Source: DASQBT01 sp049578545
GTDB taxonomy: Bacteria > Pseudomonadota > Gammaproteobacteria > Burkholderiales > Thiobacillaceae
DNA length: 18,551 bases
Reading direction: 5' to 3'
Assembly: GCA_049578545.1 (NCBI GenBank)
Contig: JBAUMF010000044.1
Location: forward strand, 1 to 18,551
Shown: one piece after another, positions 1 through 7,454 of the stretch
How positions within the stretch are numbered: the first letter of the stretch is position 1
Layout: each line of letters opens with the position of its first letter
Notes under the pieces: model-generated
Database searches by the model: none
What the model was told of the DNA's origin: nothing
Seen by the model: only the letters and a program-made list of their open reading frames with translations
Made by a program: the position numbers and the translations under genes

Positions 1-199
1 CATTGCCCTCGCCATATTTCTCCCACCAGGTGTCTGGATTGGCACCCTCATAGTAGGCGGGCATGGCGCTGCGGCGTTGATGCCAGGACATGATGGTGGG
101 GTCCTGCATATGGTTTTCCCTGGCAATGTCTTTGGCGAGGAGGCTGGCAGTTTGAAAGTTGAGGGCGTTCCCCCGGTAATCAATATGAAGGTTACGCAT
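1..199 (-). CDS. Small conserved protein, possibly DUF5619/AF1514-like (partial, C-terminus outside window)
   Basis: The reading frame opens at ATG 199-197 with an AAAGGAAA ribosome-binding site just upstream and runs 66 codons to the window edge without a stop. The visible part begins MRNLHIDYRGNALNFQTASL and continues through an amphipathic stretch, a QDPTIMSWHQRR segment and PDTWWEKYGEGN. The pattern aliphatic-x-F-x-TA near residues 12-20 followed by DPxxxSW recalls the small AF1514 (DUF5619) family, whose function is unknown. That assignment is from memory and tentative. A promoter overlapped by an Rrf2/IscR-type palindrome lies about 65 bp upstream, so expression is probably under iron-sulfur, cysteine or redox control. 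Coding potential is well supported. The family name is not. Confidence 0.7.
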   Translation of the reverse strand, partial: MRNLHIDYRGNALNFQTASLLAKDIARENHMQDPTIMSWHQRRSAMPAYYEGANPDTWWEKYGEGN

Positions 200-265
200 G
201 GTATTTCCTTTGGGTAATCGGTGGTGCATACAACTGACGGCGGATCAGCTGGTGAACATGTATCC

Positions 266-301
266 AATATAGACCAATAACTGACTAAATAAGTCAAGTA
301 T
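266..301 (-). promoter_or_regulatory. Promoter with overlapping Rrf2/IscR-type operator
   Basis: Read on the minus strand, positions 301-277 form a 25-bp imperfect palindrome: ATACTT, then GACT, TATTT, AGTC, then AGTTAT. This fits the published E. coli IscR type-1 consensus (ATASYY GACT RWWWY AGTC RRSTAT, recalled from the literature) at all but two positions. The -35-like TTGACT (plus-strand 292-297) sits inside it, and -10-like TCTATA or TATATT follows (plus-strand 266-273). A regulator bound here would cover the -35 box and repress the gene starting at 199. Which Rrf2-family protein binds is unknown. Confidence 0.6.
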
Positions 302-537
302 TAATAATGATGTTCGGCATAACCCCCATGAGGTTGAGGCAGTCTTGGCTGTTCATCACCGAGAAACTGTATGCAGTCACGGTCTAAAGGAGGCATCTCC
401 AGGGTCACGAACCCAAGACCGGAGACCTTGTATTCGATTTTGCACGACGGGGAAGAGCCAATCTGCGAATACGAGGCGTTCAAGTACATGCCATGAATGG
501 CAACGCACATACAAGCAGGGGCGTCCGAATATGCCAT
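301..537 (-). CDS. Doubtful hypothetical protein, 78 aa
   Basis: ATG at 537-535 follows two in-frame stops, with no clear ribosome-binding site. The product is not recognised. The middle (CKIEYKVSGLGFVTLEMPPL, then DRDCIQFLGDEQP) has the alternating hydrophobic pattern of real beta-strand protein, which favours this frame over the overlapping plus-strand frame. It ends exactly at the palindromic operator of the next minus-strand gene. Met-10 and Met-17 are alternative starts. It may be a degenerate remnant, or a real small gene co-oriented with the one at 199. Confidence 0.35.
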   Translation of the reverse strand: MAYSDAPACMCVAIHGMYLNASYSQIGSSPSCKIEYKVSGLGFVTLEMPPLDRDCIQFLGDEQPRLPQPHGGYAEHHY

Positions 538-749
538 TTGGATTTATCACGCCGATACAGGCCCGCGCCATGGCAGCATCACCTCACTTTCGTTTGGCGT
601 TTAAGTGGGGAAACGGATCATCTATCGGTGCCGAAAGACACAAACGCCTTATGAGGAAACTGTCTATTTGAAGGCGCCAAGGCGACGGCAGGCAGCTGCG
701 GGAACATTCGCTGCAGAACTGGTCTAAAAAGGTAATAAGTCTCATTTGT

Positions 750-754
750 AGGAG
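750..754 (+). promoter_or_regulatory. Ribosome-binding site of the rhodanese/MBL fusion
   Basis: AGGAG lies seven bases before ATG 762 and fixes that start. Confidence 0.75.
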
Positions 755-761
755 TGATGCC

Positions 762-1988
762 ATGACCGACAGCAAAGTGCCCGTTTGGAGCCCAGCAGAT
801 CTGCATCAACAGCTGGCTGGCGCCCGCCATTTCTCCATTCTTGATGTACGCAATGAGGATGAATTTGCCCAGTGGAAAATCGAGGGCAGAGTACCGCTCC
901 GCAGCCTCAACATTCCCTATTTTGAACTACTCGACCTTCAGGACGAGAAGGAGGAAATCGCGATGGCCGTGGCGCGCGCCGTGCCCCGGCACTTGAAGAA
1001 CAAGTTGCCTGCGGGTGAGCCGGTGCTGGTGGTATGCGCCAAGGGTGATACCTCGCCGCACGTTGCCGAGGGGCTGCGCCGGCAAGGCTATGAAGCTTTC
1101 AACCTGGAGGGCGGCATGGCTGCTTGGGGTGACCACTACGAGATGCGGCCGATCGTGGAGTCCGCACGGCTCACCATTTTTCAGATCAGCCGCCCGGCCA
1201 AGGGCTGCTTGAGCTATGTAGTGGCAAGCCGCGGAGAGGCGCTAGTGGTCGACCCTGCGCGCCATACCGATAGCTACATGCACCTGGTTACCGAGCGGGG
1301 TTGGCGCGTCAAGGCAGTGATCGACAGCCATCTTCAGGCCGACCATGTGAGCGGCGGCGTCGCCTTGGCGCGAAGACTGCATGTGGATTACCGGCTGCAT
1401 CCCTATGACGCCATCCACCCGGAGGATCTGCTTCCCGCAACCTTCCCCTACCGTTACCTGGGAGATGAGACTGTCATCCCGCTGGGCGAGATAACTATTC
1501 GCCCGTTGCATGTCCCCGGCCACACGCTCGGCATGGTCACTCTGCTGGTCGACAGCCGCTACCTCCTGAGCGGTGACGCTCTCTTCATCGACTCCGTCGG
1601 CCGCCCCGACTTGGGCGGAAGAGCCAAAGTCTGGGCACCGCTGCTATACCGTTCCCTGCAGCGCCTGCTGACGCTGCCCGATGAGACCATGGTTCTTCCT
1701 GCCCACTTCGGCAGCATGAATGATGCCGACGAGCAAGGCTGCTATTGCGCCAGCCTCGGCGCCCTGCGCGGTCATAATCAAGGGTTGCGCAGGGTGGCTG
1801 CGGGGGAGGCGGCATTCACCGCCTACGTCCTGCGCAGCCTGCCGGAACACCCGCCAAGTTACGACGAGATCAGACGGGTCAACACCGGCCTGATCCAGGT
1901 GGATGAAATGCGCGCCAGCGAGCTGGAACTGGGCAAGAACCGTTGTGCCCTGTCGCGCCCGCCCGGGGAACGGCGCCTGGCCGCTTAG
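762..1988 (+). CDS. Rhodanese / metallo-beta-lactamase fusion (persulfide dioxygenase-type)
   Basis: A 408-residue cytoplasmic protein without a signal peptide. Residues ~8-130 are a rhodanese domain: DVRNEDEF, then VCAKGDTS with the persulfide-carrying Cys92, then NLEGGMAAW. Residues ~135-345 are a metallo-beta-lactamase domain related to ETHE1/glyoxalase II: SHLQADH (His190, Asp194, His195), VPGHTLGM (His253), SGDALFID (Asp272) and LPAH (His315). The three residues matching ETHE1's iron ligands (His190, His253, Asp272) are present. The middle histidine of the usual HxHxDH motif is Gln192. The likely role is moving sulfane sulfur from the rhodanese cysteine to glutathione persulfide and oxidising it to sulfite. 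The domain order is the reverse of CstB-type fusions, where the lactamase domain comes first. A lactonase- or hydrolase-like role is less likely. The small TPR gene downstream is probably functionally linked. Confidence 0.88.
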   Translation: MTDSKVPVWSPADLHQQLAGARHFSILDVRNEDEFAQWKIEGRVPLRSLNIPYFELLDLQDEKEEIAMAVARAVPRHLKNKLPAGEPVLVVCAKGDTSPHVAEGLRRQGYEAFNLEGGMAAWGDHYEMRPIVESARLTIFQISRPAKGCLSYVVASRGEALVVDPARHTDSYMHLVTERGWRVKAVIDSHLQADHVSGGVALARRLHVDYRLHPYDAIHPEDLLPATFPYRYLGDETVIPLGEITIRPLHVPGHTLGMVTLLVDSRYLLSGDALFIDSVGRPDLGGRAKVWAPLLYRSLQRLLTLPDETMVLPAHFGSMNDADEQGCYCASLGALRGHNQGLRRVAAGEAAFTAYVLRSLPEHPPSYDEIRRVNTGLIQVDEMRASELELGKNRCALSRPPGERRLAA

Positions 1989-2152
1989 CACGGGGGCTGA
2001 GCCTCACTCGTCGGTTACGCTGCGTGGCCAGCATCATTGAAAACAGGGCAGAGTGACTACACAAGGTCGGAAAGCAAGAATCATTGTTCGTTGAAGCTTG
2101 AATAGGGCTGAGCACGGATATGACGGGTTCAATTCGGTAGAAGAGTAGAGAT

Positions 2153-2181
2153 TACCGCGGTAGCTGTAGGTTTTCTACAAT
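2153..2181 (+). promoter_or_regulatory. Possible promoter with palindrome before the TPR gene
   Basis: A perfect 10-bp palindrome TACCGCGGTA (2153-2162) stands at the -35 position of a -10-like TACAAT (2176-2181), about 34 bp before ATG 2215. No canonical -35 box is seen. This would suit an activator- or repressor-controlled promoter, but the call rests on two short motifs only. Confidence 0.25.
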
Positions 2182-2214
2182 GGGATCATTGAGTCCTATT
2201 ACCGAACTGGAAGC

Positions 2215-2541
2215 ATGGCCACCTTGGACAACCTGCTCAAACTTATCGGCACGCCGCGCGACGGCGCGTTGCTGCGCTTCTCACTGGGCAATGAGCTTTT
2301 GAAGGCCGGTGACGCAGTGCAAGCCGTCGTTCACCTGCGCGCAGCCGTCGAAAAGGATCCCCACTATTCAGCAGCTTGGAAAGTGCTGGGCAAAGCCTTG
2401 GCTGATTCAGGTCAACCAAGGGAGGCTCTTGACTGTTATCACCAAGGGATCGCGGTCGCCGAAGCCCGGGGCGACATTCAGGCCGCAAAAGAAATGAGGG
2501 TGTTCGTCCGGCGCCTTGAGCGCAACTCCGATTCCGCCTAG
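2215..2541 (+). CDS. Small tetratricopeptide-repeat protein, 108 aa
   Basis: Two and a half TPR-like helical hairpins are visible: LLRFSLGNELLKAGDAVQAV (residues ~19-38), then HYSAAWKVLGKALADSGQPR (~51-70), then an EALDCYHQGIAVAEARGD segment and a closing AAKEMRVFVRRLE helix. There is no signal peptide, so it is cytoplasmic. TPR proteins are protein-protein adaptors and carry no catalytic residues. It follows the rhodanese/MBL fusion in the same direction after a 226-bp gap with its own promoter-like sequence, so co-regulation is plausible but not shown. The GGAAG just before ATG 2215 is too close to be an ideal ribosome-binding site. The fold assignment is fairly secure and the partner is unknown. 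Confidence 0.75.
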   Translation: MATLDNLLKLIGTPRDGALLRFSLGNELLKAGDAVQAVVHLRAAVEKDPHYSAAWKVLGKALADSGQPREALDCYHQGIAVAEARGDIQAAKEMRVFVRRLERNSDSA

Positions 2542-2757
2542 ACCATCTTCGGCGCTAATTTGGCTGCTTGGCCATTCTGCTCCGGGAATGGCAAGCCGAG
2601 ACAAGAAACTTGGCATCGAACTCACGGGCTGAAAGGTAACCAAAAACCAACTCAGGTCAGCAGGATGACAACTTGAAAAGCTGTTTTCGGTGAATTGGGA
2701 ACGACCGTTGTGAACTAATTAGCTGACGGATAAAAAGAAGGCTTGAATGACGGAAAC

Positions 2758-2898
2758 GGGTCGAAAGGATGAGTAGCGTTTTTCGGTAAGCAGCCGTTCC
2801 GATTAATCGCCGCTGATTTTTCGTTGGCAGTGCTCGAATGGCAGCAGTGCGAAGAGTTGCGGTCGCCCAAGCAGCAAGCTCTCAACGGCCGGTCAGGC
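2758..2898. repeat. 141-bp dispersed repeat, copy 1 (uninterrupted)
   Basis: It starts GGGTCGAAAG and ends CTCAACGGCCGGTCAGGC. Copy 2 at 18288-18428 has the same length and colinear similarity, strongest at both ends (GGGTCGAAAG and CTCAAYGGCCGGTCAGGC). Here the sequence continues CGACGACCTG, whereas copy 2 continues into a group II intron, so this copy acts as an empty-site reference. Its minus-strand translation resembles that of copy 2 without gaps (PDRPLRAC...VGDR...FDP type). Confidence 0.65.
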
Positions 2899-3042
2899 CG
2901 ACGACCTGCCCGACATGAAGCCAGGATGAAGGTCTCTTCAAAGCTCAACACCTGTCGTTGAAGGCGGCTAAACCCCAGAATGACTGCTTACTGACGTACT
3001 GCTGCCCATAATCGGCTTGGCATGGTCGGCAGGTCGTCGGCC
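2896..3042. repeat. Inverted repeat with 22-bp arms
   Basis: GGCCGACGACCTGCC at 2896-2910 is the exact reverse complement of 3028-3042. Similarity extends to 2917 and back to 3021 (about 20 of 22 bases), enclosing 103 bases. It could form a long hairpin or be the ends of a small non-autonomous element. No coding sequence lies inside. Confidence 0.5.
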
Positions 3043-3173
3043 ACTGCGGTCATCGGGGTTCTTAGCCACCAACGGCCGCTACGAATGGTATTCCGTTGAA
3101 AAACTCGGTGTTCCAATCTCGTTCATCTATGCCCAACGTTGAAATGTTGAGGCATGGCCTCTTTTGAGGTTTC

Positions 3174-3198
3174 AACCGGGTTTAGCTGCCCGGTTTTT
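3174..3198 (+). terminator. Rho-independent terminator inside the left end of the IS1182 element
   Basis: AACCGGG (3174-3180) pairs perfectly with CCCGGTT (3189-3195), followed by TTTTT on the plus strand. It points against the transposase gene, so it would stop outside plus-strand transcripts running into the element rather than end the transposase mRNA. Confidence 0.7.
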
Positions 3199-3221
3199 CT
3201 ATCAATTCATGTGTTTTTGCC

Positions 3222-4610
3222 TCAAGCAGGCGCACCTATCCCGTGAAAGGGTGGTCCTTGCGCGATCAACTTGGCCATGCGTCGCAGGTTTTGCACGGTC
3301 GCAGCCAGGGTGAATTCGTCGGTGGCACCTGCAAGTCCACGCAGTCGGAGCCGGTCGAGTCTGAGGATGCGCTTGAGGTGAGCGAAGAGCACTTCAACCT
3401 TCTTGCGCTCGCAGCGTGATCGTTGGTACTCCGGTGTCGTGGCAATACGCCGGGCGACATCTCTGGCACTCTCATGGACACTGCGGGCGATCTTGCGGTT
3501 TGGGGTATTTGGACAGCATTGATGTTTCATTGGGCAGTCCGCGCAGTCCGACTGTCTTGAGCGATAGATAATGGTGTCGGCCTTCGTGATGTGCGTACGG
3601 ACGTTTTTGAAGGGGCGCCAGTTGCTGCGCAGCGCATGGCCTTGCGGACAGCGGTATTCATTGGCCGCTTCATGCCACTGGAAGTCGTTGCTGGAAAGCG
3701 TGCCGTCGTTACGCTCCGTCTTGTCCCACACCGGCACATGCGGTTCGATGGCTTTCTCCTCAACCAGCCAGGCAAGCATCGGCGCTGCCCCATAAGCCGT
3801 ATCGCCAATCAAACGCTCAGGCTTGAGGTCGAAGCGTTCCTCGACACGCTCGATCATCACCTTGGTGGAGTCGACCTCTGCCGTGCGGTTAACCGGCGTC
3901 GCTTCGACATCGAGGATGACACCGTGGTCGGTGTCAATCAGGTAGTTGGTCGAATAGGCGAAGAAGGCTTGGTCACCCGTGGCACCTGTCCAGCTCGATT
4001 GAGGATCGGTGAGTGAAATCCGTCGGGGCAAGGTCTCGGCAAGCGCCTCCTCATCCAGCGCTTCCAGATACTCGCGCACCGCACGGGTGTTGAGCGCCGG
4101 GTTGGCCCAGTCGATGTCCTCGCCTTTCGCTATGCCACGCGGACCGCTCGCATCCGCCGCGATGATGCTGGCGTCCACCGCGAAGCCTTCGCCCTTGACC
4201 AGGCCCGCCGCCATGCAACGACGAACGACCTCGTCAAACAGCCAGCGAAAGGTTCCGCTCTCACGGAATCGCCCATGGCGATTCTTGGAGAACGTGGAGT
4301 GATCGGGCACCGCATCTTCCAGACCCAACCGACAGAACCAGCGATAGGCCAGGTTCAGATGCACTTCCTCGCACAAGCGCCGTTCGGAACGGATGCCATA
4401 GCTGTAACCGACAATCAGCATCCGGATCATCAGTTCAGGATCGATGGAGGGACGTCCTGTATGGCTATAGTAGCTGGCGAGGTGCTGGCGAAGTTCGCCC
4501 AGATCAAGGCACTGGTCCATGCCACGTAGAAGGTGATTCTGGGGAATGTGGTCTTCAAGGCTAAAAGAGTAGAACAGTCGATCCTGGCTATCGGTCTGAA
4601 ACCCCATCAT
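3222..4610 (-). CDS. IS1182-family transposase
   Basis: About 462 residues from ATG 4610-4608, chosen because GGAGA lies eight bases upstream. A GTG at 4625-4623 would add five residues. The N-terminal part is DUF772-like (HLLRGMDQ, then RPSIDPELMIRMLIVGYSYG, then PDHSTFSKNRHGRF). The catalytic DDE triad is visible, numbered from the ATG: Asp146 in AVDASII, Asp270 in IGDTAYG and Glu406 in KKVEVLFAHLKR. A Cys/His cluster typical of the family (CADCPMKHQCC) lies at ~356-366. The C-terminal helix carries LKRILRLDRLRLRG and a tail ending GAPA. It cuts and joins the element's terminal inverted repeats. The length is normal for the family and no frameshift was seen. Confidence 0.95.
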   Translation of the reverse strand: MMGFQTDSQDRLFYSFSLEDHIPQNHLLRGMDQCLDLGELRQHLASYYSHTGRPSIDPELMIRMLIVGYSYGIRSERRLCEEVHLNLAYRWFCRLGLEDAVPDHSTFSKNRHGRFRESGTFRWLFDEVVRRCMAAGLVKGEGFAVDASIIAADASGPRGIAKGEDIDWANPALNTRAVREYLEALDEEALAETLPRRISLTDPQSSWTGATGDQAFFAYSTNYLIDTDHGVILDVEATPVNRTAEVDSTKVMIERVEERFDLKPERLIGDTAYGAAPMLAWLVEEKAIEPHVPVWDKTERNDGTLSSNDFQWHEAANEYRCPQGHALRSNWRPFKNVRTHITKADTIIYRSRQSDCADCPMKHQCCPNTPNRKIARSVHESARDVARRIATTPEYQRSRCERKKVEVLFAHLKRILRLDRLRLRGLAGATDEFTLAATVQNLRRMAKLIAQGPPFHGIGAPA

Positions 4611-4695
4611 ATCAAGGCTCTCCACGCATTCGACATGTGGAATTCTACCATCCTCAACATCGAAATATGGGGGAGTATTTCAACGGAATAAATGG

Positions 4696-5167
4696 GTCAG
4701 CGGTCGTAGGCGAGGTAATAGTCTCGAATGGCCGCTTGGTACTCCAGGCCATTTCCGGACCCGACCCAAAAGCGACATATAGAACGAAATTCGAGTCGAC
4801 TGCTAACAGGCAAACAACGGCCATTCCGGTTTTCCAGCAGCGGCCGTTCAGCTTGCATGTGTGCTCCTCGGTCGGTCCTTCCATAACCTCAACCTCAGGG
4901 TTGACTGGCAGTCCATCCTTCACTACCGCTTAACAAAGCGGGGGGTTACGCGTTGCAAGACGTGGCCAAAGCAGCATGACGTGGACTATGGGGTTCCTGT
5001 GCCGCCTTGGGAATTCAGAAGGGCGAACACATAGTAAATCGACTTACAAGCGACGGTCACTGCTGTGGCGCTAGCTGGCCAAAACCCGGTGATTCTAATC
5101 TATCACATAGACTCGACGTTCAAGTCGCACCCAAAATTCCTGTCGGATCAGGTTTGAACTTCTGCAG
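4696..5167. other. Gene-free stretch right of the IS1182 element
   Basis: No convincing gene. Read on the minus strand, about 4750-4860 carries motifs of the same general repeat type as elsewhere in the window (AACGGCCGC, CCGGAATGGCCG, TTTTGGGTCGGG). It is probably a degenerate dispersed repeat that formed the landing site of the element. The remainder up to the DUF1993 gene shows no recognisable signal. Confidence 0.45.
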
Positions 5168-5677
5168 CTATTGCAGCACGCCCAGGTAATCTTTCTTCCC
5201 GATCTCCAGGCCGCAGTGCCGCAAGATGTCGTACGCGGTGGTGACATGGAAAAAGAAATTGGGCAGCACCGACTCCAATAGGTAATTCAAACCCGTGTAG
5301 CGCACTTCCTCGCCGTGGTGGTTGAGGGTAACCGTGCGTTCCTCTGATCCATTGATCTGTTCCGGTTTGAACGATTCCAGGTAGGTGATGGTTTTTTGCA
5401 GACGGACCCTCAGGTCGTCGAAGTTGGCCTCAATGTCCTCGTACTTCGGTGGTTCCATCCCGGCCAGCCGGGCAGCGGCGCCTTTGGCAGTGTCCGAGGC
5501 GATTTGGATCTGCCGGGACAAGGGGAACATGTCGGGGTATAAGCGGCTATTGACCATAAGAGTGGGATCAATCTTCCTCGCCTCAGCAAAGGCCGCACCC
5601 TTTCTCAGGATGACATCCAAACTCGTCAGCATGCGGATGAAGATGGGCACAGAGGTCTGGTACATGGAAATAGGCAT
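5168..5677 (-). CDS. DUF1993 family protein
   Basis: A 169-residue soluble protein starting at ATG 5677, with GAGGAG five bases upstream. It shows the DUF1993 pattern: N-terminal YQTSVPIFIRMLTSLDVILR, then DPTLMVNSRLYPDMFPLSRQ, then a GMEPP(K) turn, then an ISLE-type helix with TITYLESF, and C-terminal PNFFFHVTTAYDILRHCG followed by GKKDYLG. The family adopts a four-helix DinB-like fold, and no catalytic activity has been settled. It is full length. It lies downstream of gshA on the same strand but is separated by 256 bp, so an operon is unlikely. Confidence 0.9.
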   Translation of the reverse strand: MPISMYQTSVPIFIRMLTSLDVILRKGAAFAEARKIDPTLMVNSRLYPDMFPLSRQIQIASDTAKGAAARLAGMEPPKYEDIEANFDDLRVRLQKTITYLESFKPEQINGSEERTVTLNHHGEEVRYTGLNYLLESVLPNFFFHVTTAYDILRHCGLEIGKKDYLGVLQ

Positions 5678-5933
5678 TTCGACTCCTCAAAATGGTTTTG
5701 ACTCACTTGGGACAGCATGCTTTGCCGTATCGGGTCGGCGCAGCGTATGCATATTGTTATTAAGTATAGACAGCCGAAGTCCGATCATCGTCTCGGCGCG
5801 CAACGGATTGGTAGCGACTCGTTGCCCCGGTGATTGCCCACAGAGCCAACAGTCCAGACGTGGCCATGAGAATCATTGCGGGCCCTGTAACACGAGGAGG
5901 ACTACAAGAAGCTAATGGAGGTGGACGCATGAA

Positions 5934-7454
5934 CTATTCAAGCATCAGTGACGGCGTGGAAAGATACCTTTCCAGATAGCTCTCAAACGGCTCCGTGTCC
6001 GCTGCTTCAATCCTCTTTTGCTCCTCGATCGACTTTTGCGCGAGCTGCCAGAAGTACGTCTCCCTTTCTATAGGCATGGGTATTTTGAGCAGCGCAGCTT
6101 TGGCTTTTTCGGACTGCGTCAGAGCAAATTGAATATAGGAGTTGTCGAAGTCGCTTGCCATGGAGGCCAAGACTTGTGCGGAGGGAGGCTCACTTGCATC
6201 ACGCAATGCGGTATAAGCTGCTTCAAGGGCATCGCCATAACCAGTGCCTACATGCACCGCATCCAGCACCTCGGCGAGCGCGGCACACTCATCCAGCACT
6301 TGAGTACCCCACTCCGCCAGTAACACTTGGTCGCTGCCACGGGTCAGACTTAGGCCCGGCTCGCGGCCACGTGCCGCTACAAGGTGCTGGTTCCTGCCAA
6401 GTGTCGCAATTTCCTGTGGCGTGTCTGGAGGGCTGTCGGTCAGCAGGCAATGCAGAAGCAAGAGGTCGAGGAAACGAATGGTTTGGACATCGATGCCCAC
6501 TGACAGGAACGGATTGAGGTCCAGACAGCGCACCTCGACATACTCGACCCCTCGCTGGCGCAGCGCGTGCAGAGGCCGTTCGCCCGGAAAGATCACCCGC
6601 TTCGGGCGAATGGTGCCGTAAAACTCGTTCTCGATCTGTAGCAAACTGGTCGCCAGTTGGTTGTAACCGCCCCCAAGATCATGTATCCCAATAGCCGCAT
6701 AGGCTGGATAGGGCTCTGTAAGCGCCTCCTGCAGCGATGCTGCGTAGCCCTCGAGGCTGTTATAGCTGACCGCGAGGGATGCCTGTGCGTTACTCTGGTA
6801 GCCAAGGCGCCCCATGCGCAATGAGGTGCTGTGCGGCAGGTAGAGCGTATCGGGATTGAGAGATTGAAGGCCATGCTGACGGTCAGCGACAAAGCTCAAA
6901 CATACGGCGGGCGAAGCGCCGAACAGGTACAGGAGCAAAAAGGAATGGCGTCGAAAGTTCCGAATCAGGCCGAAATAGGTATCCGTCGACACCCCGGGCA
7001 TCGACCAGTTGTAATGGATGCCAGAGATTGTCTGCATGCATCGGCCATAGCGGTGACCCAAGCCCACGCGGTACACACTCTTGCAACGGCCAACGTTGGA
7101 TGAGCCATAGATGCCAATCGGAATGGTTTCTTCCGCAGGCAAGATGCAAGGCATGCTGTCCACCCAAAGCAATTCGTCACCTATGGCGTGATAGACGAAC
7201 TGATGAACCTGTGTCAATTCCTCGAGGCAGCGCTCGACGCTCTCATGTGCGCCCGTTCTCATCTCCAGCTGCGCTTCACTAAAGTCTGTCGTGATATACG
7301 GGTGGGTCAGGGCGGAGCCGAGTGCAAGGGGGTGCGGTGTCAGTGCCAGCTTTCCGCTTGCCTGCACGCGCAGACTCTCCTTCTCGATGCCGCGACGAAT
7401 CCCTCTCAGCCTCTCGGGTGGAAGGGCGCGTAGACGTTCCTGGAAGCCATCCAT
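5934..7454 (-). CDS. gshA: Glutamate-cysteine ligase
   Basis: A 506-residue enzyme that joins L-glutamate and L-cysteine with ATP, the first and rate-limiting step of glutathione synthesis, in the cytoplasm. Signatures of the proteobacterial (E. coli-type) family are clear: GIEKESLRV (residues 22-30), HPYITTDFSEAQLEMRTG (51-68), VDSMPCILP (98-106), YGSSNVGRCKSVYRVGLGHR (116-135) and MQTISGIHYNWSMP (140-153). The C-terminal ALLKIPMPIERETYFWQLA segment is complete. The length matches the family (about 500-520). ATG 7454 is the first in-frame start after a TAA, with no clear ribosome-binding site. No gshB lies nearby. In this neighbourhood the glutathione made here is the natural cosubstrate of the persulfide-dioxygenase-type fusion. 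Confidence 0.95.
   Translation of the reverse strand: MDGFQERLRALPPERLRGIRRGIEKESLRVQASGKLALTPHPLALGSALTHPYITTDFSEAQLEMRTGAHESVERCLEELTQVHQFVYHAIGDELLWVDSMPCILPAEETIPIGIYGSSNVGRCKSVYRVGLGHRYGRCMQTISGIHYNWSMPGVSTDTYFGLIRNFRRHSFLLLYLFGASPAVCLSFVADRQHGLQSLNPDTLYLPHSTSLRMGRLGYQSNAQASLAVSYNSLEGYAASLQEALTEPYPAYAAIGIHDLGGGYNQLATSLLQIENEFYGTIRPKRVIFPGERPLHALRQRGVEYVEVRCLDLNPFLSVGIDVQTIRFLDLLLLHCLLTDSPPDTPQEIATLGRNQHLVAARGREPGLSLTRGSDQVLLAEWGTQVLDECAALAEVLDAVHVGTGYGDALEAAYTALRDASEPPSAQVLASMASDFDNSYIQFALTQSEKAKAALLKIPMPIERETYFWQLAQKSIEEQKRIEAADTEPFESYLERYLSTPSLMLE

Larger units (their letters stand above)
2542..3083. other. Gene-free, repeat-rich stretch left of the IS1182 element
   Basis: No credible gene was found. 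It holds a 141-bp dispersed repeat (2758-2898) and a long-armed inverted repeat (2896-2917 with 3021-3042), described separately. An open frame across it on the minus strand owes its coherence to the repeat. It shares the same frame with the other copy near 18.3 kb and has no start signal. Confidence 0.6.
3089..4690 (-). mobile_element. Complete IS1182-family insertion sequence, 1602 bp
   Basis: The left end (3089) reads TATTCCGTTGAAAAACTC. The right end (4690), read on the other strand, starts TATTCCGTTGAAATACTC, so the two ends form an 18-bp terminal inverted repeat with one mismatch. AATGG stands directly outside both ends (3084-3088 and 4691-4695), a 4-5 bp target duplication depending on where the end is set. 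The element contains one transposase gene on the minus strand and an inward-facing terminator near its left end. Intact ends, duplication and reading frame suggest a recent and possibly still active insertion. Confidence 0.88.

Noticed and set aside
345..671. 108-codon plus-strand open frame upstream of the rhodanese fusion
   Set aside because: No ribosome-binding site and an implausible Arg/Ser-rich composition; the minus-strand frame at 301-537 is more protein-like.
1644..1991. 115-codon minus-strand open frame
   Set aside because: Lies entirely antisense to the rhodanese/MBL fusion, whose domains and ribosome-binding site are clear.
2715..2951. 78-codon minus-strand open frame
   Set aside because: Its similarity to the frame near 18.3 kb is explained by the dispersed DNA repeat; there is no start signal. 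Kept as a repeat.
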